From: Candidatus Sericytochromatia bacterium
Lineage (GTDB): Bacteria > Cyanobacteriota > Sericytochromatia > UBA7694 > JACMQJ01
Assembly: GCA_014377055.1 (NCBI GenBank)
Contig: JACMQJ010000077.1
Span: 1 to 5,944, forward strand
Direction of reading: 5' to 3'
DNA length: 5,944 nt
Of this stretch, positions 1 through 5,921 are shown piece by piece. The notes under the pieces were generated by a model, which worked only from the letters and a program-made list of their open reading frames with translations, was not told where the DNA came from and made no database searches. Every line of letters starts with the position of its first letter. The stretch's first letter is position 1. A program made the position numbers and the translations under genes.

Positions 1-1
1 G

Positions 2-2809
2 ATTTTTAAAATAGAAGATCAGTTATATCGAATTATGCGTTCAACTCGCAAAAAAGGTAAAAAAAAATCAGAATCCTCACTTGAATTTCAAGTATTATCA
101 GAGAATGGTTATAAGTCGATTACAGGTAAAACTATCAAAGAGAGTCAAAATAGAATTATTGAAATTGTTAAAATGGATTACCAAACATTTATTAATTCAG
201 CCTTTATTTTGCAGGGAAAAGCTGATCAATTTACCACAAAAAGCCCTATAGAAAGGAAAAAAATATTAGCTGAGATACTAAATTTAAAACAGTTTGATAC
301 ATTACAAGAGAGAGCAAAAGATAAGCTAAAAGAAATAGAAAATGATAAAGTTGCTATTTCAAAAGAAACAGAAAAGTATAACGAGATTATTCAAGATGAA
401 GAATTAGTCAGAGAAAAACTATCTATTGACAGGATGAGCCTTGAAAATTCGGCAAATGATTTAGTTTTAATAGAAAGTGATCTGTCATGGATGATTGAAG
501 AAAAAGAAAATTATAAAAATGAATTATCAATTTTAAAACAGATAGATAAAGTTTATCATGATAATAAAAATACTCTTGAACTATTAAATAGAGACTTGGA
601 AAAGCTAAAAAACGAAATAATTAACTTAGATAGCTTAATTGTTCGTAAAGAAGAAATAGAAGCTAAATATAATAAATTAAACAATTTTAAAAAAGAAAAT
701 GATATTTATTCTGATAAATTAATTAAAACTTCCGAAATAGAAAATAAGATCAATACACTTAAGACAGAAATAAATAATCAAAGAAATGATATTAAAATAG
801 AATTACAAAAGCTTCAAGAGAGATCAGAAAATTATCATCGTGATCAGCTTGAGCATGAAAAAGTAATTAAAGATAAAGATAAAGTATTAGAGGCTATAGA
901 CAAATTAACCAAAGCTAAAGAAACTGAGAATGAGTATCAAAATAAATCTGCTCTCTCGCAAAAATTGACACAAAAAAAAGTTTTACTTGATAAAAAACTA
1001 CAACTTGAAATACAAGAAATAAAAATATCTGAAAGTAAAATTACAACACAAATATCTGAAAGAAAATTACAGATAGATTCAGTAAAAGATATTAAAGAGC
1101 AATTAGAAAAAATTAATTCTGATCTAGCTGAGATAGAACGTAAAATTGTTTTAAGAGATAATATCAAAGAGAATGGTACTAAACTTGGAGCTAATATTGA
1201 AAATAATAATAAGCTTATAGCTCAAAAACAAGAAGAAATAAAAGTTTATTCCGATAAAATAAAACATTGGTCAGACTTTCATGAAGCGAATTGTCCTATG
1301 TGTAGCCGTTCTCTTGATGAAATTGATCGCAAAAAAATAATTGAAAAATATGGACAAGATATTCAAGCCATAGAATATGAGATAGAAAAAATTAATATTG
1401 AAAACTCTTTAGCTCAAAAGAAAAAAGAAGATTATCGTAACGATTACACTAAACTTAGCAGTGAAATAAAAGCTCGTGATGTACTGCAAAAACAATTAGG
1501 TGAATATGAAAAAATGCTTTCTAATGCCAAAATTGCAGAAGAACAGATTAATGAGTTACAAAAAAAATTATCTTTATTGTCAGACAAAATAACAAATAAT
1601 AATATTAATCATGATTTACAAACTGAAATTCTGGAAGTAGAAAATCAGATTATTACTATTGATTATAATCCAGAAAAACTTTCTCTAATACAAGCTGAGG
1701 TTAATAATTGGAAATGGGCAGAAGGTAAAATAGATAATATTAAGTCATCTGAAAGTACTTTAAATAAAATTATTGAAGTTTTGCCAAAACTAGATTTAAA
1801 AATAACTAGTTTGAAAGATAGCCTTGAAAATAATATTTTTGCCAAAGATAAAGAATCTGAGTTAAACTCATTAACTTTAGAATTAAGTAACATTGCCTAT
1901 AAAAAAGAAGAACATCAAATCTTAAGAGAATCTATCATTAATCTAAAAGATTACGATAGTTATTGGAATCAGTTACAACAGTCAATCACTAGGAGTGTAG
2001 CTATTAATGAAGAGTTATTTCGTATGGATAAAAATAAAATAAAGCTAGACAATGATATTTTAGAAAACTCTAAAAAAGTAGAAAAAATACCTTCACTTGA
2101 AGAAAAACTAACTAAATCAACAGTTAAATTGGATGAAAAAAATCAAGTTCACCTTAGAATTAGAAAAGAGAATAATGAGCTAACAATTTCAGTCAGTAAA
2201 AATACCGAAAAAATAGAACAATTTTCTAAATTCAAAGAAAGTATGAAAGAGAATCAAGATAAACAAGAAAAACTAGATTATGAAGTTAGGCTTTATAAAG
2301 AATTAGTCAATGCTTTTGGTAAAAAAGGCATTCAATCTGTAATTATTGAAAATGCTATACCCGAAATAGAAAATGCTGCTAATGAGCTTTTAAATAGGAT
2401 CACAGAGGGTCGTATGCACATCAGCTTTAATACCAGAAAAGAAAATAAAACAAATGATAAAATAACCGAAACGCTAGATATATTTATTAGTGATGAATTG
2501 GGTACAAGAAACTATGAAATGTATAGTGGAGGTGAAGCCTTTAGAGTTAACTTTGCTATTAGATTGGCATTATCCAAGCTCTTAGCTAGACGTTCAGGGA
2601 CAAAATTAAAGACACTTGTTATTGATGAAGGATTTGGAACACAAGATGCCAAAGGTATTTCCAGACTAATAGAATCAATCAATACAGTTTCTGCTGATTT
2701 TGAAAAAATATTAATTATTACCCACATGAATGAATTAAAAGAAGCTTTCCCAACTAAGCTTGAAGTCTATAAAACTATTGATGGTTCTAAAGTAAAATTA
2801 TTTCATTAG
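2..2809 (+). CDS. sbcC: SbcC/Rad50-type SMC-family repair ATPase, 5' end cut by window edge
   Basis: This is the ATPase subunit of the SbcCD/Mre11-Rad50 nuclease complex, which processes DNA ends and hairpins. The frame is open to the left edge, so the ATG at 35 is internal: the 11 codons before it and the following QLYRIMRSTRKKG stretch match the lobe-I beta-strand region of Rad50. Walker A lies outside the window. Numbering from Met35, the Q-loop LQGKAD is near residues 59-64. Charged, Glu/Lys-rich coiled coil runs from about 85 to 415, the zinc hook CPMC has Cys420 and Cys423 (nt 1292-1303), and a second coiled coil runs to about 735. The C-terminal lobe carries the ABC signature YSGGEAF (about 830-836), Walker B LVIDEG with catalytic Glu865, the D-loop GFGTQD and switch His897. 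All visible motifs are intact. A partner nuclease gene (sbcD/mre11) would be expected upstream but is not visible. The stop codon is formed at the edge of an inserted element; the protein end appears unchanged by it. Confidence 0.95.
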   Translation: MFKIEDQLYRIMRSTRKKGKKKSESSLEFQVLSENGYKSITGKTIKESQNRIIEIVKMDYQTFINSAFILQGKADQFTTKSPIERKKILAEILNLKQFDTLQERAKDKLKEIENDKVAISKETEKYNEIIQDEELVREKLSIDRMSLENSANDLVLIESDLSWMIEEKENYKNELSILKQIDKVYHDNKNTLELLNRDLEKLKNEIINLDSLIVRKEEIEAKYNKLNNFKKENDIYSDKLIKTSEIENKINTLKTEINNQRNDIKIELQKLQERSENYHRDQLEHEKVIKDKDKVLEAIDKLTKAKETENEYQNKSALSQKLTQKKVLLDKKLQLEIQEIKISESKITTQISERKLQIDSVKDIKEQLEKINSDLAEIERKIVLRDNIKENGTKLGANIENNNKLIAQKQEEIKVYSDKIKHWSDFHEANCPMCSRSLDEIDRKKIIEKYGQDIQAIEYEIEKINIENSLAQKKKEDYRNDYTKLSSEIKARDVLQKQLGEYEKMLSNAKIAEEQINELQKKLSLLSDKITNNNINHDLQTEILEVENQIITIDYNPEKLSLIQAEVNNWKWAEGKIDNIKSSESTLNKIIEVLPKLDLKITSLKDSLENNIFAKDKESELNSLTLELSNIAYKKEEHQILRESIINLKDYDSYWNQLQQSITRSVAINEELFRMDKNKIKLDNDILENSKKVEKIPSLEEKLTKSTVKLDEKNQVHLRIRKENNELTISVSKNTEKIEQFSKFKESMKENQDKQEKLDYEVRLYKELVNAFGKKGIQSVIIENAIPEIENAANELLNRITEGRMHISFNTRKENKTNDKITETLDIFISDELGTRNYEMYSGGEAFRVNFAIRLALSKLLARRSGTKLKTLVIDEGFGTQDAKGISRLIESINTVSADFEKILIITHMNELKEAFPTKLEVYKTIDGSKVKLFH

Positions 2810-2826
2810 ACTTCTTGCATATCTCA
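2808..2826 (+). repeat. Left terminal inverted repeat of the MITE-like element
   Basis: This 19-bp end pairs with 2940-2958 with three mismatches; the outermost 14 bp pair with one (T against C at the fifth base, which would be a G-U pair in RNA). Its second base is the final G of the sbcC TAG stop codon, so the element supplies the last two bases of that stop. Confidence 0.7.
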
Positions 2827-2843
2827 ACTCTTTGTTAGATTTG

Positions 2844-2881
2844 GTGTAAGTAAAAAGACTCTTCGTACCTAAGAGTGACAC
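2844..2881 (+). repeat. Nested stem-loop in the centre of the MITE-like element
   Basis: An inner perfect 6-bp stem ACTCTT/AAGAGT (2858-2863 with 2871-2876) has a 7-base loop. It lies inside an outer 4-bp pairing GTGT/ACAC (2844-2847 with 2878-2881). Together with the long end-to-end stem, the element could fold as one branched hairpin when transcribed from the sbcC promoter. No U-tract follows, so an intrinsic terminator is not evident. Confidence 0.4.
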
Positions 2882-2939
2882 GTAATCCTGAATGAAACCT
2901 AGTGGAATTGAGGATCTCAAGATTATTGATAAATAATAA

Positions 2940-2958
2940 TGAATTATGCAAGAGGTCT
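2940..2958 (-). repeat. Right terminal inverted repeat of the MITE-like element
   Basis: This is the inverted partner of 2808-2826. It is followed directly by ATT (2959-2961), the same trinucleotide that precedes the left end. Confidence 0.7.
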
Positions 2959-2981
2959 ATTAAATTGATTTAATTATTTGT

Positions 2982-3016
2982 TATTTATTAGGATAAAAAA
3001 AATATCCTAATAAATA
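2982..3016. repeat. Perfect 14-bp hairpin with an A7 loop between sbcC and the RRM gene
   Basis: The arms at 2982-2995 and 3003-3016 are perfect reverse complements containing a TAGGATA/TATCCTA core; the loop is seven A residues. Neither strand has a run of T directly after the stem, so it is not a classical intrinsic terminator. It could still be the transcript-end or mRNA-stabilising hairpin of sbcC, which before the element arrived would have lain about 20 bases past the stop codon. Confidence 0.5.
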
Positions 3017-3039
3017 TTAAAGAAAATTCAAAATTTGAC

Positions 3040-3068
3040 TTGTATTTTTTTAAAAAAAGTTTTAGAAT
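3040..3068 (+). promoter_or_regulatory. Possible sigma70-type promoter of the RRM gene
   Basis: A TTGTAT box (3040-3045), a 17-base spacer and TAGAAT (3063-3068, five of six consensus bases) give a plausible -35/-10 pair. A stronger -35-like TTGACT lies at 3035-3040 but would leave a 22-base spacer. Transcription would start near 3075, giving a leader of about 98 bases. In DNA this AT-rich chance matches are common. Confidence 0.35.
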
Positions 3069-3096
3069 ATAAAATATGTTTTAAGATAGGGTTAGA

Positions 3097-3110
3097 TTAA
3101 TTTAAATTAA
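3097..3110. repeat. Perfect 14-bp AT palindrome in the RRM gene leader
   Basis: TTAATTTAAATTAA reads the same on both strands. It lies just after the inferred transcription start, where an operator could sit. It consists only of A and T, so chance is a real possibility in this base composition. Confidence 0.3.
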
Positions 3111-3163
3111 CTACATTTATCAATTCGTTTTTAAGGCAGTAGTTTGTTTTTATTTTTTTGTGT

Positions 3164-3167
3164 GAGG
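3164..3167 (+). promoter_or_regulatory. Ribosome binding site deciding the RRM start
   Basis: GAGG lies five bases before the ATG at 3173. This spacing fixes the start there and argues against the in-frame TTG at 3158, which lies upstream of this site and would add five residues ahead of the conserved RRM start. Confidence 0.7.
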
Positions 3168-3172
3168 TTTGT

Positions 3173-3457
3173 ATGAACATTTACGTTGGAAATCTTCCTT
3201 ATAAGTTTACAGAAGATGACTTAAAAGAGAAGTTCGGAGCATTTGGTGAAGTATCTGCTGCTAGTATTATCAATGATAAGGCTACTGGGCGTTCTAAGGG
3301 TTTTGGCTTTGTAGAAATGCCAAATAATGCTCAAGCTCAAGAAGCAATTGATGCTCTTGGAAGTTGGGAATCACAGGGAAGACAAGTTAAGGTAAATGAA
3401 GCAAAACCTCGTGAAGAAAGAAGTTTCAGAGACCGTCAACCAAGATCTAGATATTAA
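3173..3457 (+). CDS. Small single-RRM RNA-binding protein
   Basis: This 94-residue cytoplasmic protein is essentially one RNA recognition motif. RNP2 is IYVGNL (residues 3-8) and RNP1 is KGFGFVEM (residues 42-49). The RNA-stacking aromatics Tyr4, Phe44 and Phe46 are all present, and the spacing fits a complete beta-alpha-beta-beta-alpha-beta fold ending near residue 78. A short arginine-rich tail (79-94) follows. Such proteins are known from cyanobacteria and several other phyla, often as cold-induced RNA-binding proteins; the actual RNA target here cannot be read from sequence. The start is ATG 3173, preceded by GAGG. Its codons are less AT-biased than those of the neighbouring genes, which suits a highly expressed gene. 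It has its own apparent promoter, a leader of about 98 bases, and a terminator 26 bases after its stop. Confidence 0.93.
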   Translation: MNIYVGNLPYKFTEDDLKEKFGAFGEVSAASIINDKATGRSKGFGFVEMPNNAQAQEAIDALGSWESQGRQVKVNEAKPREERSFRDRQPRSRY

Positions 3458-3482
3458 TTCTAGCTTTTAGAAATATTAAACC

Positions 3483-3515
3483 AAAAAGACTTAATTTAAC
3501 GATTAAGTCTTTTTT
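3483..3515. terminator. Bidirectional intrinsic terminator between convergent genes
   Basis: The arms 3483-3495 and 3502-3514 are perfect 13-bp reverse complements around a six-base loop. The core is GACTTAAT/ATTAAGTC, with a T run on the plus strand (3510-3515) and the matching A run on the other side giving a T run on the minus strand. It therefore serves the RRM gene and the oxidase gene. The oxidase stop codon (3496-3498) lies in the loop, so its last residues are encoded by the right arm. Confidence 0.85.
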
Positions 3516-4671
3516 GTATTTTAAAAGGATCTAAGTCAAATTTTAGTGATGTGTTATTTGCCATTTGACTTAAGATCTCTCCTATAGCACTAGAAAACTT
3601 AAATCCATGACCTGAGCATGGACTAGCAACAATAACATTATTGTTACTTGGATAATAATCAATAATAAAATTTTCATCCTCTGTATTTGTATACATACAA
3701 ACTTCACTTTTAATAATGTTTGTTTTTAATTTTGGAAAATATTTACCTACAATATCAGATATTTCTTTTATTTCGTCAGAATAAATATTTTTATCCAAAT
3801 TATCAGGTTTTATTTCTTGACCATGATTATGAAAAGCAATTTTCATTCCTGTTCCTAAATCTGGAAATCCATAAAATATTTTTTCGGGATTTTTTTCACA
3901 AATATAAATAGGAAATTTTTCAGACTTAAACTCGTCATTTCCCTTTGTATCTAACCAAAATAAAACTTGTCTAGTGATCTTTAGTTTTAAGTTTGGTATT
4001 ATTTCTTTTATCCATGCACCAGTACTTAAGATTAATTTATCGGTGTAATAAACATTTTTATCAGTTGTGACAGTTATATTTGAATTATTAGACTTCCAAC
4101 TAATCATTTTTTCATTATAGTTAATTTTAACGCCTTTATTCTTTGCATATTCCAAATATTTTTTTATACATTTTTCAGGAAATAAAATACCAGCTCTATT
4201 TTCTAAAATACCTATATTATCAGCGGGAATATTAAAAGCAGGATAGTTTTTCTTTATTTGATCAGAATTAAATAATTTGTAGTTTAAGTTATGAGTTTCA
4301 GCACTTTTTTTTGCTCCGCTAACAACCCCTGAATCTTTTTTGCCAAGCATTAAACCAGAAGTTTTTAAAAATAATCTATCACTTAATAAAGCACTTTCAT
4401 TATTTTCTAATTTGTCGCTTTTAATATTTGTTGTTTTTTGTTGTAAATCTTCCCATAAATCATAAGCTCTTTGTACAAGTGGAACATATAAAGGATGTTC
4501 AAAATATGCTTCTCTAATGATTCTAGTTTCACCATGTGAAGAGCCAAAGTTATGAGGAGGATTAAACTGATCAAGACCCAAGACATTAATATTATTTTGG
4601 CTCAAATAGTAACAAGCAGAGCTACCCATAGCTCCAAGACCTACAACAATAACATCAAAATTATTCTCCAT
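3496..4671 (-). CDS. Monomeric sarcosine oxidase / N-methyltryptophan oxidase family FAD enzyme
   Basis: This 391-residue protein belongs to the MSOX/SolA family, flavoenzymes that oxidise N-methyl amino acids (sarcosine to glycine, formaldehyde and H2O2). The N-terminal Rossmann FAD site is VVGLGAMG, with GxGxxG at residues 11-16 and Asp34 at the end of beta-2. SSHGETRIIR gives His46, Arg50 and Arg53, matching MSOX His45, Arg49 and Arg52. YGFP gives Tyr267 (MSOX Tyr254) and His281 matches His269. CMYT gives Cys325, matching covalent-flavin Cys315, and SGHGFK gives Lys358, matching Lys348, the oxygen-activating lysine. These alignments are from memory. All key residues are present, so it should be active with covalent FAD; the exact amine is uncertain. 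About 17 extra residues occur near 82-98. A start at ATG 4671 is forced by an in-frame stop at 4687-4689; the nearest Shine-Dalgarno-like AAGGTG is 16 bases away, a poor match. No signal peptide is visible, so it is cytoplasmic. It converges on the RRM gene and diverges from the EAL gene. Confidence 0.9.
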   Translation of the reverse strand: MENNFDVIVVGLGAMGSSACYYLSQNNINVLGLDQFNPPHNFGSSHGETRIIREAYFEHPLYVPLVQRAYDLWEDLQQKTTNIKSDKLENNESALLSDRLFLKTSGLMLGKKDSGVVSGAKKSAETHNLNYKLFNSDQIKKNYPAFNIPADNIGILENRAGILFPEKCIKKYLEYAKNKGVKINYNEKMISWKSNNSNITVTTDKNVYYTDKLILSTGAWIKEIIPNLKLKITRQVLFWLDTKGNDEFKSEKFPIYICEKNPEKIFYGFPDLGTGMKIAFHNHGQEIKPDNLDKNIYSDEIKEISDIVGKYFPKLKTNIIKSEVCMYTNTEDENFIIDYYPSNNNVIVASPCSGHGFKFSSAIGEILSQMANNTSLKFDLDPFKIQKRLNR

Positions 4672-4743
4672 AATTAATAGATTTTTTCACCTTATTTGTA
4701 ATCTAAGCTATATTTTATCAGTTAAAGACAAAAAAATCATAAT

Positions 4744-4766
4744 ATCATTATTAAGTAGCTAATGAT
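4744..4766. repeat. 7-bp inverted repeat in the divergent intergenic region
   Basis: ATCATTA (4744-4750) and TAATGAT (4760-4766) are perfect inverted arms around nine bases. The site lies midway between the oxidase and EAL starts, where an operator for either or both genes could sit. I see no convincing -35/-10 pair for either gene in 4672-4825. Confidence 0.3.
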
Positions 4767-4770
4767 TCAT

Positions 4771-4783
4771 GTTAATATTTAAC
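4771..4783. repeat. GTTAA-N3-TTAAC inverted repeat upstream of the EAL gene
   Basis: Perfect 5-bp arms surround a 3-base centre, an operator-like geometry, ending 42 bases before the EAL ATG. It is short and AT-rich, so function is only a possibility. Confidence 0.25.
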
Positions 4784-4825
4784 AATGTAATTAGAGTAAA
4801 AAATTTGTAGGAATTATATTATTTG

Positions 4826-5917
4826 ATGAGCGAATTTGCTTCCGATAGTAAAAAAAAATCAATGGGAGTACACGAATTATTACCTAAATTACCAAAAAAG
4901 CAAGGCATACTTTTGATGAGCTTCACTCTTATACACTTGCAGGCAAAAATAGTTAAATATCTCGATGATAAAAAATATATCTATAATATACTAAAAAAAA
5001 GTATTAAAGTTGAAGTTATTTTTTTAGAAACATTCATAGTTGATATTATTGATAGACAAGATTTATACAATGAAATAGAGATGGAAGCAATTAATATCTT
5101 GTTTTTGGAAGAAGGTGAGCAACTTGATTTTAATACATTTGGTAAAACTCAGTCATTATCAAAAACTTATCGACTAATTAAGGGTAAAGACTTAATCTAC
5201 ATACTTAATAATAAAACACTCCAGACATACTTTCAACCAATAGTTGATATAAAGAAAAATGAAATTTATGCTTATGAATGTTTATCAAGAGGTCTAAAAG
5301 AAGATGGAACTCTAATGGGTTCAAGCCTTATTTTTAAGACTGCTGCCAAAAATGATTTACTTTATTATCTTGACCGTGAAGCTCGTGAATGTGCATTAAC
5401 AAATGCACATGCCAATAAGATTGATAAAAAAATATTTATTAATTTTGTGCCAACATCTATCTATAATCCAGATACAGGCTTAAAAGATACTTTTGAATGG
5501 GTTGATAAACTTGGTCATGACCCAGCTAATATAGTTTTTGAGATTATAGAAACAGAGCATATTATAGATACAGCCCACCTAAAATCATTTTTGGAATCAT
5601 ATCGAAAATTAGGTTTTGAAATAGCTCTTGATGATATTGGTAGTGGATATTCATCTCTTAGCTTATTATCAGAATTAAGACCAGACTATATCAAAGTAGA
5701 TATGGGAATAATCAGAGATATAGATAAAAATAAATTTAAGCAATCCATTTTTAATGCTTTAAATCATATTTGCAAAGAAAATGGCATAAAAATTTTGGCA
5801 GAAGGAGTAGAAACAAAAGAAGAACTTGATTATTGTATTTCTAAAGAAACTGATTATGTTCAAGGTTTTTACTTTTCTAAACCAACTCTTATCCCTATTG
5901 AATCTTTAAAAGGTTAG
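4826..5917 (+). CDS. EAL-domain cyclic-di-GMP phosphodiesterase with unrecognised N-terminal region
   Basis: This 363-residue protein hydrolyses c-di-GMP to pGpG through a C-terminal EAL domain (about residues 122-361). The signature reads YECLSRG, so the alanine of EAL is cysteine, but the metal-binding Glu151 is kept. The other expected catalytic elements are present: INFVP (Asn), FEIIETE (Glu), DDIGSGYSS (two Asp, loop 6 in a conservative variant), YIKVD (Lys), LAEGVE (Glu) and VQGF (Gln). It should therefore be an active phosphodiesterase. Residues 1-120 match no domain I recognise. They contain a hydrophobic stretch (about 27-40) too short and mixed for a clear membrane helix, and could be a sensor or a heavily degenerate GGDEF-like fold. 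No signal peptide is evident, so it is probably cytoplasmic. ATG 4826 was chosen; AGGA (4809-4812) is 13 bases away, so the adjacent TTG at 4823, one codon earlier, is also possible. The next gene starts 4 bp after the stop. Confidence 0.9.
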   Translation: MSEFASDSKKKSMGVHELLPKLPKKQGILLMSFTLIHLQAKIVKYLDDKKYIYNILKKSIKVEVIFLETFIVDIIDRQDLYNEIEMEAINILFLEEGEQLDFNTFGKTQSLSKTYRLIKGKDLIYILNNKTLQTYFQPIVDIKKNEIYAYECLSRGLKEDGTLMGSSLIFKTAAKNDLLYYLDREARECALTNAHANKIDKKIFINFVPTSIYNPDTGLKDTFEWVDKLGHDPANIVFEIIETEHIIDTAHLKSFLESYRKLGFEIALDDIGSGYSSLSLLSELRPDYIKVDMGIIRDIDKNKFKQSIFNALNHICKENGIKILAEGVETKEELDYCISKETDYVQGFYFSKPTLIPIESLKG

Positions 5918-5921
5918 ATAT

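Larger units (their letters stand above)
2808..2958. mobile_element. MITE-like 151-bp element with terminal inverted repeats and ATT target duplication
   Basis: The ends are imperfect inverted repeats. The left end (2808-2826) and the reverse complement of the right end (2940-2958) agree at 16 of 19 positions, consensus AGACYTCTTGCATAWYTCA, with the outer 14 bp differing at one position. The trinucleotide ATT flanks both sides (2805-2807 and 2959-2961). A 3-bp duplication of the form ANT and an end starting near AGAC-TCTTGCA resemble the ISL2 group of the IS5 transposon family; that family link is from memory. There is no coding region inside, so it would be a non-autonomous element moved by a transposase elsewhere. 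Internally there are stems at 2844-2881 and 2908-2920. Alternative: a structured RNA or terminator closed by the end-to-end stem. Matching ATT flanks and a clean empty-site reconstruction favour insertion. Confidence 0.65.

Noticed and set aside
35..37. ATG at 35 as the true start of the SbcC gene
   Set aside because: The frame is open back to base 2, the preceding codons fit the family, there is no ribosome site before it, and the essential Walker A motif would be missing.
937..2727. Three minus-strand open frames of 71-76 codons inside sbcC
   Set aside because: They are antisense to a clear coding region whose AT-rich coiled-coil codons leave the opposite strand open; composition is Ser/Leu/Ile-rich and resembles no protein.
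2908..2940. Outward promoter in the right end of the MITE-like element (TTGAGG with TAATAA)
   Set aside because: The spacer is about 20 bases and the -10 match is poor, so it is not convincing in such AT-rich DNA.
2808..2958. 6S RNA, small SRP RNA or another known structured RNA gene
   Set aside because: The length and closing stem are suggestive of 6S RNA, but I recognise no conserved motif (no SRP GGAAG-type loop, no clear 6S central bubble), and the ATT flanks with inverted ends explain the structure better.
3158..3172. TTG start five codons upstream for the RRM protein
   Set aside because: The GAGG ribosome site lies inside that extension and is spaced correctly for ATG 3173; RRM proteins normally begin directly at M-x-IYVGNL.
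3720..3911. 63-codon plus-strand open frame inside the oxidase gene
   Set aside because: It lies entirely antisense to a well-conserved flavoenzyme coding region, has AT-driven Phe/Tyr/Leu-rich content and no ribosome site of note.
4786..4791. TGTAAT as -10 box for the EAL gene
   Set aside because: No reasonable -35 box lies 16-18 bases upstream.
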